A stretch of 64,000 bases of DNA from Arthrinium phaeospermum. Lineage: Eukaryota > Ascomycota > Sordariomycetes > Amphisphaeriales > Apiosporaceae. The stretch spans positions 248,001 to 312,000 of the forward strand of contig QYRS01000002.1 in assembly GCA_006503535.1 (NCBI GenBank), written 5' to 3'. This document shows, in pieces, positions 1 to 12,247 of this stretch (positions are counted from its first letter, which is position 1; each line of letters opens with the position of its first letter). The notes beneath the pieces were generated by a model. That model did no database searches, was not told where the DNA came from, and worked only from the letters and a program-made list of their open reading frames with translations. A program made the position numbers and the translations under genes.

Positions 1-1279
1 TAATAACGTTCACAAGAAGATGCATGCAAGTAGAGAGAGACCAGTTGTGTCACACCAAGAGAGGCATATCTGATATTATACTGTTACCGAATATCCAAGT
101 ATATCCGCCCCCGCGTTCTTTCTCATCATGGCAACGTTACGGCTGCAACGACATTGCTCGTCGATCATAGACTTGGCCCATGACTTGATAGAAGGGATTA
201 TTCAAGGCTTTAAAGATTGAGGAGAATGAGGGGCAAGTGGATACGCTCGACACTGGGCATATCGGTGCTGCGCCGTAGAGAGTCGACTTCCTGGTGAGAA
301 TGATCGGTTGCGGATGTCCACCATCTGCAGGCAAGTATGCATGGAATAAGGCATACCTGAAGCTAGGGATGTCATTGCCGACGGAAGGATTGCTGTTCGG
401 CATATAAGAACCCGACACATTCAACCTAGGTACTTCTCATCGAAGCCTGCCAGCCCCTGCGTGCGAGAATAAACCGGTCAAGTTTCCTCAAGAATAAGCA
501 GTTCTACAGAATATTATTCCAGTAGTGTTCGTTTATTCCACTGTTGTGATCTGGAATAATTAAAACAGGTGCTGTTAATGGAGAAAGGACGGGTTATTCC
601 TGCGGTGGCCGCTTGGCCTGGCAACGTCACTCATTGAAAGCAACCTACATGGTGGGGGGGGCTGGGTGAACGAGATCATTCAGTGATGGCCAGTGTCGAC
701 GAACCATGGTTATATGGTGCCAGGTCCAATCAAATTCGCCAATCCGTCCGATTCCCAATTGACTAGCAGTCAATAGTTGCTTCCCATTGGCAGGGGTGCA
801 GGTCCTGTTGGGGCTGGCGGCACGACGGGAGCCTCGTTGGCGAGGATGGATGATTTGGCTTGCATGGGGTTTGATGGGGATGGATCAATGTTGGCTTCGA
901 TTTTCAGTGCGTTGGCGGTCGTGGCGGTCAAGTTTTCGCGGCCGCTGCCCCACTAAGGTTAATGTGCCTGAGCTGGGAGCTGGGGGCTTAGGCAGGCTCT
1001 CTAACCAGATGGATTTAGGGGAGTTTAGGGAGAAATTGGGGGGCAGTAGCGGTTGCTAGTGACTTCATTGGCTCGCCGGCACTTCCCAAAGCAAAGCAAA
1101 AGTCAACATCAACAATCCAATCGCACAAGACACGGACGGGTTCGTCAGGTTCAAGGCCTTCGCCCTTTTATGCGCCCTGCCAGCCGGTGCCGCTTTTCCC
1201 CTCCGAGCCATGTACCAATCTTTGTGTCTGGTCACGATTGCCAAAGACAGAGTCTCATCCCCGAAATTGAAATGAAAAG
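1..1279. other. Intergenic, no gene supported
   Basis: Only short overlapping open frames with no recognisable domain and no consistent codon bias are present. The last few hundred bases are the likely promoter and 5' UTR of the HAUS6-like gene that begins at 1280. Confidence 0.6.
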
Positions 1280-3598
1280 ATGGCCCTCCAACCGCCCAAG
1301 CCCGCCTCCACGCGACCGAGACCGATATCTTTACGCGCCTCGGCCAAGTCCCCTCTGGCACCTACGCAACCCAGCGCCGCCGCCGCCGCGAGCACTGTCC
1401 AGCTTCCCAGCACCACCTCCTCGAGGACGCTGTTCCTGACCAACTTGCGACTTCTCGACTTGGACCAGGAGGAGGATTGGCCCGACATCACGCCCGCGAC
1501 CTTCTCCTCCAAGGATGCAGCCGGCGGCCAAAAGAAGCGCATCCAGGCCGTCGAATGGGCGCTCTACCAACTCTTCAACCTCTGGGACCCCGAAGAGACG
1601 CAGAACAAGCTCCGGCCTTTCTACCCCCCTCTCGACCAAGTCCAGTCGATCAATCTGCGCGCCGCCTTCACGCGATGCCTAGAGCAGGCGAAGAAGAACG
1701 GCATCCTCGGCCGCGATGCCGTCATCCGAAAGACCATGCTCGACGAGTGCAAGGGCGAGCGGTTCGAAGAAGTCCTGGCCGTCTTCTCCTCGGCCGTCTT
1801 GAAGAAGCTGGTGGCGGAGCGCGCCCTCAACGCCGGCCACGACTACCGACCCTCCATCTCCGAGAACATCGCGATCGAGAACTGGGGCTACAAGGGCGAG
1901 CGGACGGAGCTGAACGGGCTGTTTCTCGCCCACAAGGCTTCGCTGCGGGTCTTCTTGCGGGACAAGAATGTGGCCCGGGAACGGTATAAAGATTTCGCGC
2001 AACTGCTGGCGCTGAAGGAACAGACCATTGCGAAGCGCAACGAGCAGGTCAAGAGCTTGGCGGCGGACGATCCCAGCAGTCAGGCCTCGGACAAGACGAG
2101 GTACCAAGTGCGCCAGCTGCTCAAGACGAATTGGACGGGCAACGACCAATGGACCGAAAACATACTCTACGGCGAGAACAGCTCCAGCAAGGGCGGGCTG
2201 CTGTCCACCCCATTTGAGCAGGTGTGGGATGGTGTCCAGAAGGGGACACTGACGGATATTGAAGATCAGAGTCTGGGCCTCCTTGACCAATTGGACCAGC
2301 GAGTCCAAGTACAGCGCGCGCGGCTCGAAAAGTGGGATGGGTTTAGGAAGAAGCTATTTGGCGACAAGGTAGCCGAGCCTCGCAAAGCACCAGGGCCTGA
2401 CAGCAAAGGCATTGATCTCGGCTTCACGGCCCATCTGGAGCTTACTGCCGACACCATGACGCCCCAAGACCTGGACGGCTTGGATCTGCCGCCACCTCCG
2501 CCCCAGTACGCACAGCTGCTCGACAACATGAAAGCGGAGCTTGACAGCGACCTGGCGCGCATCCCCGATTTCGCCAGCCTAGTCACCAACCGGTCTTCAG
2601 CAAAGGCGCACCTCCCCGAAGAACCGGAGCAACTGTCAGACCTGGACGAGTGGGAGAATGAACTAGAGCGCGAAGCCAAACTTTCCAGGCCGCCGGTCAA
2701 TCTTCATGGGTCTAGCCTGCGTTCTCCTAAGCGGCGTCCCGTGGTTCGCACGCATTCAATAAATACACGACCTCCGATTGAGAGTAGTGATGAAGACGGT
2801 GACGAGGATATGATGGAGACGCCACGCAACGCGCGCCCCAGTCCCATGCCAGTCAGTCGCTCTTCCTCGGTGACCCCTGAGCCAGAGGAACCAATATCGG
2901 AGCAGGGGACAGCCAGGATACTCCGGTACTCCCCTCCAATTTCACCTCCGCGTTCGCAATCTCCAGAGTTGCCTGGTACTCTGCCCAGATCGAAGAAGCC
3001 GGTCGCGGAGGAATTGACCGCGCCAGACCGAGAGACTTCTCCCACTCAACTGGCGGCGGACCAGATCCTGGCCTCCATGTCCAACGCGTCGCCTTCTCCC
3101 CTTAAGAAACCTCGGCACACACTATCGTTGACGGAACGGACTCGTATGTCTATGCAGCGAACAGCCTCGCTGGACAACGACTGGGACGAGCATGATACCA
3201 CGCAGCTGCTGTCGCCGACGCCCCGACCCCGAGTCAATATACAAGCCTTGAGCAACAACACCGTAGACGATGATGCAGAGCCGGAAGATCCCGAGGACCT
3301 GGTGGCGCGAACGCGGAGATCGATGCAGGGTTACGAAGCCGCGCGTCAGAAGGCCCAGCTGGAGCGCCGGCGGTCGGAGCGCAAGAGCCGGATGATATCG
3401 CCAGTCAAGGAGCCCGCCTTCCCCGTACTGGAAGAGGAGGACACGGCGGAGCAATCGACGATCATCGAAGACCTCCTGGAGCAAGGGGTCGACGACATGG
3501 AGCTCGTGTTCCGGAGCCGGCCCAAGATGCGGATGAGTCCGACGCCCAGCCCGGGGAGGCGGTGGGATCAGGACTTGTACGAGGACGAGGAATGAGGG
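1280..3598 (+). CDS. HAUS augmin-like complex subunit 6 (N-terminal family)
   Basis: This is an intronless gene of about 771 residues. Residues about 45-270 (from TLFLTNLRLLDLDQEEDWPDI through IQAVEWALYQLFNLWDPEET to the helical segment near ERYKDFAQLLALKEQ) match the HAUS6 N-terminal domain. In that family the protein is part of augmin, which recruits gamma-tubulin to the sides of existing spindle microtubules. The region after residue 420 looks disordered, rich in Ser, Pro, Glu and Asp with many SP/TP sites, which suits a mitotic phosphoprotein. The start is the only in-frame ATG before the conserved block, after an Ala/Pro/Ser-rich leader. No strong coiled coil is evident in the C-terminal half. 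The family call rests on pattern recognition of the N-terminal block. The role is from family knowledge. Confidence 0.82.
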
Positions 3599-4306
3599 AG
3601 TCGATTGTTTAGACGAAATGTACTTTAACGGAGTTTCTGTGTTATTGTATCATATGTATTCACAGCGGCATAGCATCGGCGTAGATATACATGGTCCGGT
3701 CTGGTACGGTATGGCAAAAGTCGACATGACGATTAGATTGTTTCGAATAATAAGAAAAGGAAGTCTAAATAAGCTTAGATCCGATCTCATACCTATTGCG
3801 TGTGCCAACCGGCTGTCATTCGGAACCTGATCCGAAGCGGGTCGACCAGCGCTTGGATGAAAGTCTAGCCGCTGTCAACTTTGAGTGACATGGGCCCACA
3901 GGCATTCTAGTGTCCGGCGGGGAGGGTTCCGAGAGTTTATTCTTAGCTTCAGTAACACGGAATTCAGCCGAAGTGGGCGACAAGAAACTCTTACGGATCA
4001 TACCGACAACATAATGATGTTCATTGCGATTGATGAGTTGCTGCAATAAGCTATGTGGGTCAAATCAATTTACCAAAATGTAATATACAGGTTACCCGGT
4101 GACATCCTGGCGAATAAGCCCTCCAAACGGTTCAACTCAGTGGTCCACGCTCGGAACAATCCCCGAAGCTGTCATGCGACGCTGGGATGGCCCGGTGCCC
4201 CCTTGGTTCTATAATGTGCATGTCCAGGCGAGAGCTCATTTCGCAACGCACGATCTTCCATCGAGTTATGCTTAATGCACCCACACCACAAGTACGTGGT
4301 TCCAAG
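3599..4306. other. Intergenic between convergent genes
   Basis: This stretch lies between the 3' ends of the HAUS6-like gene and the minus-strand sugar transporter. It is AT-richer than the genes around it and should hold both 3' UTRs. I see no coding signal. Confidence 0.6.
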
Positions 4307-7300
4307 CTAACGGCGCACACTCGGAACGGTCCCGTTCCGAGGAAGTGACTCTGCCGAGCCCCGCGGACTCGTATTCGTAGCCGAGTCTGGCCGGGACCGA
4401 GCTGTCGCCCCGTCGTTCGACCTTGGCCTCGCCATCGCGTAGCTGCCCGAGGCGAACGGGTCCGGCGAGTACTCATCCTCCTCCGATCCCTCCCCCTCCC
4501 CCTCCCCCAATACCGGCGCCGCAGGGTCTCGGGCGCTCATGTCCCGGAGCAGGTACCGCCGCGCCAGATAGCCCAGCCGGAGGTACTTGTCCCGGACGAA
4601 CTTTCCCTTGGGATAGCTGAAGACGTTGTGCAGGTCCTCTAGCGACAGCTGCTGCGTCTCTTCAACCAGGAAGTAGACGAGGACCCAGGCCAGCAGGGTG
4701 AGGCCGCTGAAGAGGCCCAGGCTGCCGGGGGATGTCAGAGCGCTTTTGTCGCTCATACTGAAGTAGGGAGTTGAGGCAGTCGGTTAGCAAAACAGATGCT
4801 TGTTTCACGTGGCTGTCTGTGGATAATAGCGAAAGCAGTGGGTGGCACCATGACAGAAACCAACGTACAGTGGGAAGAATAAGGTCAACAAGCCAGCAAA
4901 GAGCAGGTTGACGGCTATCACGCTGGCGCAACCCTGAGTTGTCAGAGTCAGCTCAAATATATATTACGCCGTCGTCGTCGCTGATGGGTGTCAATAACTA
5001 CTCACAATTTCTCGATGAGATAGCGGAAAACTGATGGATACTATTAGCATCATACATAACACACATTAATGTAGTGAAAACGGTCCGGCGTTTGTTCGGG
5101 ATCTCGGACTCACTTTTCTGATGCCAATGTGAAAGGAATTGGACCTGGACATGTATTGATCAGTACAAAATTGCAAACCAAACGAGAGTAAGAGGGCTGG
5201 TCGGGTTGTACTTACCCAGCCCTGGGGCGTACGCTGCAGTATGTACTGGATTTGACCATCAGCAGACGACTTTTGGCAGGCCGCGTGGTGTTTTCTTACG
5301 GTAGAGCAACGTAGCAACCAAGCGCACGGTGTTGGCGTTTTCGTTGTTTCGGTCTATCTGGTCACTTTCGCCCCCTGACTCTAGATTGTAAGGAACGGGG
5401 AAGGAATAGGCTGCCGCGGCCATGAAAATGCACATGAGCGGAAGTGTGGAAATCAGCCACTTCCTTCTCCCCAGCGTGTCAATAGTTTTGATCGCCGGAA
5501 GCCCGCAGATAAACATCACAGCCCCTGAACGACGGATCAGTAGCCTCCAAAGCAGGTTGGGCGCGTAGATGTAGGAAGGCTTACCAAAGCCGAAACTGAG
5601 TCCAATGGCAGTCACACGCTTGGAGTTGTCATCACCTTTGCCAATAACGTCACTAAAGAGTGACCCTGTATAGTGTAAGTTTGATGGCACCGTATACGTG
5701 TGTTAGTCATGGGACATGCCTACCAGAGTAAAATGCAGAGACATTGACTGGTTCATGTTAGCAACGATGGTCCACAATGGTCTGATGTATCATCTTTACT
5801 CACTGCCACAAAGCTGCTGGGACAGAGCGACAGTCGCGCCGCTGATCAGTGCATTTCGCAGCCGGCCTTGAGTGAATAAATCCAGGAAGCCGCCCGCAGA
5901 ATGTTTCCCAGCACTGGTATGAATTGCATGCGGATCTTCCTGGGGGCCGTGAAGAATGCTGCGTTCCTCCTCAATAGTTTTGTGCAACAGGTAGATATCC
6001 CGTAATGCAAGCAGCTACACGGAACCCATATTAGTTATCGATCTAGTTTAGGTAGGGCTCAGTTGCTTTTTCAGCTTACCTCGCATGTTTCTCTGATCTT
6101 CCTAAGCTCTTCGTATGCCCTCATTGGGCTATACCTCTTCTTATTATCGGATTTCATGAAATACCTAGGACTTTCCGGGCAAAACCAAACGACGATCAGC
6201 AGTACAGCTGCTGGGATAGCTGGGGTACCAAGCATCAAACCCAGGACAATGTCGTTGTCTTTGATAGCTGCCGCAAATATAAGGTTCAACAAAAGGCCAA
6301 ACATTAGGCCGCAAGCCACCCTTATAGAATTGTGAGCAAAATGCAACATGGATAAATGGAGAACAAAGACCCTCACCAGAGTTGCCAAGCCAAAAGGAAG
6401 GATCCGCGCCAGAATCTGATGGCGGTCTCGGACGCGAGTATAGGAGTACTGACAGCCTTCATGCCCATCCCTAGATAGCCAGTCGGTGAGCGATACCAAG
6501 ATCAGGTGGAGAGGGCTCCATCGTGACGTACCAATGCCATTGATGACTCTGACAGCAACAAGAACGCGCCATCGATCAGATAGCCGTTCTTCGTCTTGAA
6601 TCAGGGGAGTGAGGCCCGAGGCCACGCAGCTCACCATGATCATGGCGGCGGATATGGCTATGGCACCTTTCCTTCCGAAGCGGTTATTGGCTGGTGGAGC
6701 TAGCCAACATCCGATGCCGGCCGCCGCGAACCATGGAACGGAGTTGAGGCCTCCAAGCGCCCAGGTCTCCTCCGGTGAGCTGGGTTTGGTCGAGTCGGTG
6801 GTAGTGTCCGAGGCCTTGTTGGCTATACTGGCTGCGCCGAGGAGCTTGGGGAACAGCGACGACGAGTTGAGCGAGGCCTGCATGAGGCCTTGCAGGAACG
6901 CAGCGAGGCATACAACGGCAGTGACCCGCAGCATTTTGCGTTCAGAGAACAGCCTGTCTCGTTCGTTCCTCAAGGCCTCCGTTTCCTCTTCTGATAATGT
7001 CACTGGGAGCCGGCGCGTCACATACTCCTTGTCGCCTCGAGCCACTTTGTCATAGACTAGTCCCCGAAAGACGAGTGGTAAGTATATACAGTAGCGACAC
7101 TACCAAAAAGCATTCCGTGGGCACATACGTCCAGGGTCTCGAGCCAAATGGGCGGCGCGGATGAGCTTCTTGACAAACTCCCTATTCTCCTGGCTGTCCT
7201 CCAACTTCAACTCGGTACGGGCGAAATGGCGCGCGTCTTTTTCCAAATCGTCGTTGTTCAAAAGTTCTGTTCAGTCCTTGATTAGCAGATCTGAGAAGAA

Positions 7301-7414
7301 TACGAGGCGACGGGGACAGGAAGATGAGAACTAACCAAGGCTATTCAACACTTGACCATCGAAGGCCCTTTGCTCCCCATGGCCGTTGATTCTGGTGCCT
7401 GAAAAGCCATCCAT
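4307..7414 (-). CDS. MFS sugar transporter (sugar porter family), 14 exons
   Basis: I reconstruct 14 exons: 7414-7336, 7266-7129, 7056-6532, 6470-6377, 6320-6080, 6014-5804, 5747-5724, 5665-5585, 5524-5300, 5245-5216, 5144-5114, 5030-5006, 4933-4869 and 4757-4307. The phases join to a continuous frame of 739 residues. Sugar porter signatures appear in order: NRFGRKG after TM2-3, PESPRYFMKSDNK before the central loop, QQLCGINVSAFYS across exons 6-7, DTLGRRKW in exon 9, PIPFTLASENFPLSHREI across exons 11-12, and a variant PETKG motif, VEETQQLSLEDL, in exon 14. The cytosolic N-terminus (LNNDDLEKDARHFAR, then LARDPGLYDKV) matches the fungal subgroup with a long leader. The product should be a plasma-membrane proton-coupled or facilitative sugar carrier. 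The substrate cannot be told from sequence. Several exons are only 24-31 nt, so automated prediction would probably break this gene. Confidence 0.88.
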
Positions 7415-8489
7415 GTCTGGTAAACGGTGGGCAGAATCAATAAACCTCGAACAAAACAAGAAACATAAGAGACATCGGAGGTAGCAGTACTCAGAACCAC
7501 AAGGACTTGATTGGAATAAGTGATCCCCGGAGTCCTCTTGAGGCTGAGTTTAGTCGCGGAACCACACGGCTGGCTGACGCAGATTGGACCAAAACACAAT
7601 CTCCACCGTTGGGAACAGCGCCACGTCTCGTGCTTGGCCTGCATCAATAAGATCATCCCAGCCGTCTTGGGCGGAATCATGTACGCCGGAAGCGTTACCT
7701 CTAGCGCTTTCATTACTGTAAGGCACGAACTCCGGTCCGTCGTGTGGATACCTGCTGGCCAATCCTCTTTTCAGCCTGATATTCATACGAGCCCGCCCCC
7801 CTCTTCCCCCCATGGAAATTTCGCCCGACTCAAGACGGCGGCAGGCGTCTAGAACCACCACAGCCAGGCAACCGTCACATCCATGCACACCTCACGTATT
7901 CACCCGCTCCATCTGAGTCATTCGAATCTGTTGCGCTCGCCTGATACGAGGCTCACCGAAACGGAAAGCAGGAAAAGCGGCATCATGCGGTTTCAATTCA
8001 GCTGGATCGGTGCCGAAGGATCAGGCTGCGCCTGCACTGTGGTCTCTTTGTTGGCCCCCGATTCTGGGCCTGCATGGTGGAAGACGGTGCCCCGTGTGCG
8101 TGAGGCTGGACATGGGTGTTGGCGTCGACCGGTGTGTGTGCAAGTATTTACGCGGTGCAATCAGGAGTGTTTAAAGGCGGATAAGCAGTCGATAAACAGT
8201 CTAGCGTGTACGTAAGTGGAATATCCAATGGCGTCAGTAAGTCACACCGACCGGGCTTGTGGCATCCCTCGCGGGACCGGGGGTGTGTCCACTTCACTTG
8301 GGGGAAATGATGACAAGATTCGTTTCTGGGCTCACCTTGGCATACTTACCTTGGCACTTGGGGTACAGTAGCTGAGACCAACCCACTCACCACTCCAGTC
8401 CGGGGTAAAAAACGGGGAATGCTGGTAATAATCTGTCCACCTGCTGTTTTATGTGCCATTCACTCTTTCCTGGCCAACGTTCTAAAACA
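7415..8489. other. Divergent intergenic promoter region
   Basis: This stretch separates the minus-strand sugar transporter from the plus-strand ankyrin gene and should contain both promoters. Several short open frames cross it on both strands, but none carries a recognisable domain. Confidence 0.55.
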
Positions 8490-10928
8490 ATGGATCCCGT
8501 CTCGGATGTTGCCGCCTGTATCGAAGTCATCAGGTTCAGCAAGAGTATCATCGAGTTCATTTATAACATACATGAGGACGCATCAGAAATAGAGGCTACC
8601 TTCGGCAATTTCAAAGAAACGATCAACGGCATCGCCACCATCTTTGAAAAGATCCAGAGTGTCATCGAAATCCAAGGATTGAGCGAGTCGGACACCTTCG
8701 TCAAAATCGTGCGGGACCACGGTGAACACTGCACTGTTTTGCTGAAAAACCTCAAGAATACACTTCCCCAGTTACCCGAAAATCCTACAGCAAGACAAAA
8801 GGTATGGGCCGCACTAAAGCAGAAGATCAAGGGGAGAGTCATACAAGAGCAAATCGGGTTCCTGGACGGGTACATTCAATTAACCCAGGTTGCACTAATG
8901 GGAATTGAGTTGTATGTGCATCCCTAACCATGTCTGGACTTACATCGAACAGCGTGTTGACCAAACTCCTGCAGCGAGCGAATGTCGACACAGGATGCCA
9001 AGATTAACCAGATACACAAAATGCTATCGGAACTCAATGGCTTGCCTTCCTACAGTCTCATCAACTCAGACGACCGCGATTACGATCGACTAAAGACCAA
9101 CACCGCCAAGATTCGCGAATTTACCACCAGAGAATCCTCCGTCTACGATCTGGATATGAAATTGCCAGCAGGCCGGAGGGAGGAGATCACAGTCTCCTAT
9201 TTAGGCCTCGAAAGCCTTCATCCGGCATTTCAAGATCTATTGAGAGAACAGCAACCGACAACACCACCTCGAAACGATCCCGTCAAGACTCTGGAGAGGC
9301 GGGGAATGTTCCTAAGGGCCGCGAATGTGGGAAGCCAAGGTGCAATGACGCGCGAGCAGGAGATGGTGCAGGAAGAGATACGTGCCAATCTGTTACTCAA
9401 ATGTGCCACAATACGACCGCATCAAGATGCCCTTGGTATACTGAACCGACTATGGGAATCGGAATCCCTACAGGACGCCGACTGCATATCTCCCGAGCGG
9501 TTGGGGCGATTGGGGTCCAAAGTCGCGAAGCTGTCACTGGACAGCCAGCGGCTTGGGCACTTTACCGCGGAGGAACAGGCGGATGACTGTAAAAGGGCCA
9601 GCAGCGTCCTCGGCAGAAGCTTTGAGGTGTTGAAGAGTAACATGGTAACGCTTCAACCGTATCCTTACGAAACGATGTTGGAAGTGGGAGAAATATTCAT
9701 ACACATTTTGAAGGAAACCGGCAAGGCGACCTGGGCAGACCAAATCGGAAACTCCCTTCGTCGGATGATAGGAGACCTGCATGCCATCCCTTCAGAATGG
9801 CCACACAAGTTCGAGGCCTCGAGGTCAGACGCGTTGGCCTGGTGCGAGCCGACGAGTCTCAGACGGCTGAACGAAAGGTGGCCAGAAACGGCAACAGTCG
9901 CCGAACGACCTGATCTCCTCAGCCTTGAGTTTGAAGTGAGATCGGCTGGGTTCCGATTCGATGCGGCAGTGAATGGCATTTCTCCAATCCACCTTGCTGT
10001 CATATACGAGGAGAAGGGAATATTGGCAGAGATGCTGGGCGATGTGGAGGACATCAATGTGGCAAATCTTGTGTCGTCGACACCACTGATGGAAGCCGCC
10101 ATAAATGGGAACGTGGATATTGCAAGGCTGCTGCTTGAGCACGATGCGTCAGTCGAGTGCGTCGATTCCATGCACCGGACGGTTCTCCACCACGCTCAGT
10201 TGGGGAAAGGAAATGCGGTCGGAGTTTCAAAGCTGTTCCTGGACGCACCACAAGGAGGGTCACTTCTCGAAAAAGAAGACGTCGATCGCAAGACGGCACT
10301 CTACCTGGCCTGCAAGAAGGGGGACGATAATATGGTCGAGCTGCTTGTCACCAAATACAATGCCCAAGTGAACGTGGCAGACGTGTACCGTATAACAGCC
10401 TTGCACGCCACAGTCGAGGCCAACGATCGGTTGGAGGAGAGGCGCAGAATCGCCCAGATCTTACTCGAGGCCAAAGCAGACCCGAACAAGGCGGACAACA
10501 CCGACCGATCGCCGCTCTACATTGCGTGCTCTCGCGGGCACTACGATCTCGTCCGCCTTCTCCTCCAGTACGGGGCAAGACACAACCAGAAGGGTCCGGA
10601 GGGTCAGACGCCGCTTATCGTGGCAACGCGGCACAAGCACGCGGATATTGTATTTGCGCTAATGAGAAAGGGCGCTCAGCCGAACCGAAGGGACGCGAGC
10701 GACCGGAGCGCCCTCGACTACGCGGCGCGGACGAAGACGACGTCGGAGATCTACAATTTGCTCCGCGGTGGCGTCCCTTCGTCCCGGCGTCAAAATAGCT
10801 TGGGATCGATGCAGAGCGCGACAACGGGCCGTACCGACACCATATCAACTCGAAGTATCGCGCACCAGTCGTTCGACTCGGGATCAAAAAGGTCGAGCTC
10901 GAGCAGTCGGGGCTCGTCCCGAAAATAA
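8490..10928 (+). CDS. STAND-type N-terminal domain plus ankyrin repeat protein
   Basis: There are two exons, 8490-8911 and 8975-10928, joined as GIEFERMSTQDAK, giving 791 residues. The first 160 residues (MDPVSDVAACIEVIRFSKSIIEFIYN onward) are helical and resemble the N-terminal domain of fungal STAND/NLR proteins (HeLo-like or Fungal_N type). Residues about 474-735 hold around eight ankyrin repeats, for example STPLMEAAINGNVDIARLLLEHDA and SPLYIACSRGHYDLVRLLLQYGA. No P-loop or NACHT/NB-ARC domain lies between the two parts. The middle region (residues 160-470) is of unknown fold. The tail is Ser/Arg-rich. Ankyrin repeats act as protein-binding surfaces and the N-terminal domain type is linked to signalling or cell-death effectors in fungal NLRs. 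The function here is inferred. An ATG 39 bases upstream in other readings was not chosen because MDPVS is the usual family start. Confidence 0.78.
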
Positions 10929-11177
10929 GCCATGGGGTGTCTCGAAATAACGTATAATGTATATGTGGTTGATGTATTATAGTAATGATAACGATGGCGG
11001 TGTGTATTGATGACGGAGATTACTTAATTGAAGAAGCGAACGTGCGATGTGTTGGTTGGAGTTATGAAACCTGCGATCATGCTAATGAAAATGCTTACGC
11101 TTCAATTGATTCAAAATAATATCCCAGCTTTGTCGTACGCACTTCGAATTCGGCTTACGCGTGACTGGCACATGAAC

Positions 11178-12247
11178 TCAAACACTCTGCGTCAAAAACT
11201 TGACGACGGTGTCCACGAGCCAACTCTCCGCCTCCCCGGGCGGCTTCTCGACGCGGTGGTCCGCGTTCGGAATGCTCCCCGAGAGGCCGCTCGCGACACC
11301 AGGACGGCACAGGGATCTCCACTGCTTGATCTGGCCCTCCTTGTCGACGGACGGCGGGACGTACTCGTCGTTGCCCGAGTGCAGGATCAGGAGGGGCTTC
11401 TCGAACCTCTGCCAGAAGGCCCGAGCTTCGTCATGGGTGAACTCGGGGTCAAAGTAATTGTCGCCACCACTGTGGGAGTACGTGATGGGTTAGTACTCAT
11501 TGGCAGGCGTTCAATCCATAAATAGAACTGGGAAATGGACTTACTCCTTGGCGCCTAGAGAATAGAAACGGTCCGCGGATATGGGGACGTCGAAGATACC
11601 TGGCGGGATGCTTCCGATTGGCATGCGCTCGTCCCGCTTGCCCGAGTCTATCATGCCCCGGGCCATTTGGACGACCTGCTCCAGCTTCTCGGTACCCATC
11701 TCCATCTGGAGCGCAGAGCGATCGCAGGCAGGAGCCTGGAGGATAAAACCATCCACGAGCGGGACATCCGAGTACGCGGGAGACACGTACTCCATACAGT
11801 CCTGTGCACATGGCCATTGTCAGCCGAATCCCCAATTAGGTGTCCTCGCTAGTTGATCGCGTCGGGACGACCCGCAGCTCATACCTGAGTGCCCGTCGAG
11901 TGGCCCATGAGCACGATCTTCTGCTTGCCGATGGAGCGAAGATAGCGCACGAAGGCCGCAATGTCGGCTACATCATCCGACAGCCGCTTAAAGCCGAACT
12001 GGGTGTACGAGCTGCTCAGCCGGAACTCGAAAAGGGAGTAGCTCAGGCCATCTGCCTGCTGAGCTGAGAGCGCCGCGGAGATTCCCCGGGGGTAGTACAC
12101 GGTGAAGGGGCCATCGCCCAGGCCGCCGATGAAGACGAGGGCGTTCTTGGCGTCAGTTGGGCCAGTCTCGAACGCCGTGTTGTGCGGTGTCGGCGACTCG
12201 AAGCGGTGGACGGTGGTTGGGAAGGTTGTAGCGGCTGAGGACGCCAT
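11178..12247 (-). CDS. DUF1749 alpha/beta hydrolase family protein
   Basis: There are three exons, 12247-11885, 11801-11545 and 11469-11178, in phase for 303 residues. The protein has an early strand-turn (NALVFIGGLGDG), the conserved SYSLFEFRLSSSY segment, a nucleophile elbow GHSTG within IVLMGHSTGTQDCMEYV that spans intron 1, and a late acid/His region (LLILHSGNDEYVPP, then PNADHRV). These fit the fungal and plant DUF1749 family of predicted serine hydrolases, whose length is also about 300 residues. The enzymatic substrate is unknown in the family as far as I recall. The catalytic triad is probably the Ser of GHSTG, the Asp of GNDEYV and the His of NADHRV. The gene stands alone, about 250 bases from the 3' end of the ankyrin gene. 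Confidence 0.85.

Noticed and set aside
137..424. Minus-strand frame of 95 codons at the window start
   Set aside because: No recognisable domain, no signal peptide, and a second overlapping frame of equal quality on the same strand.
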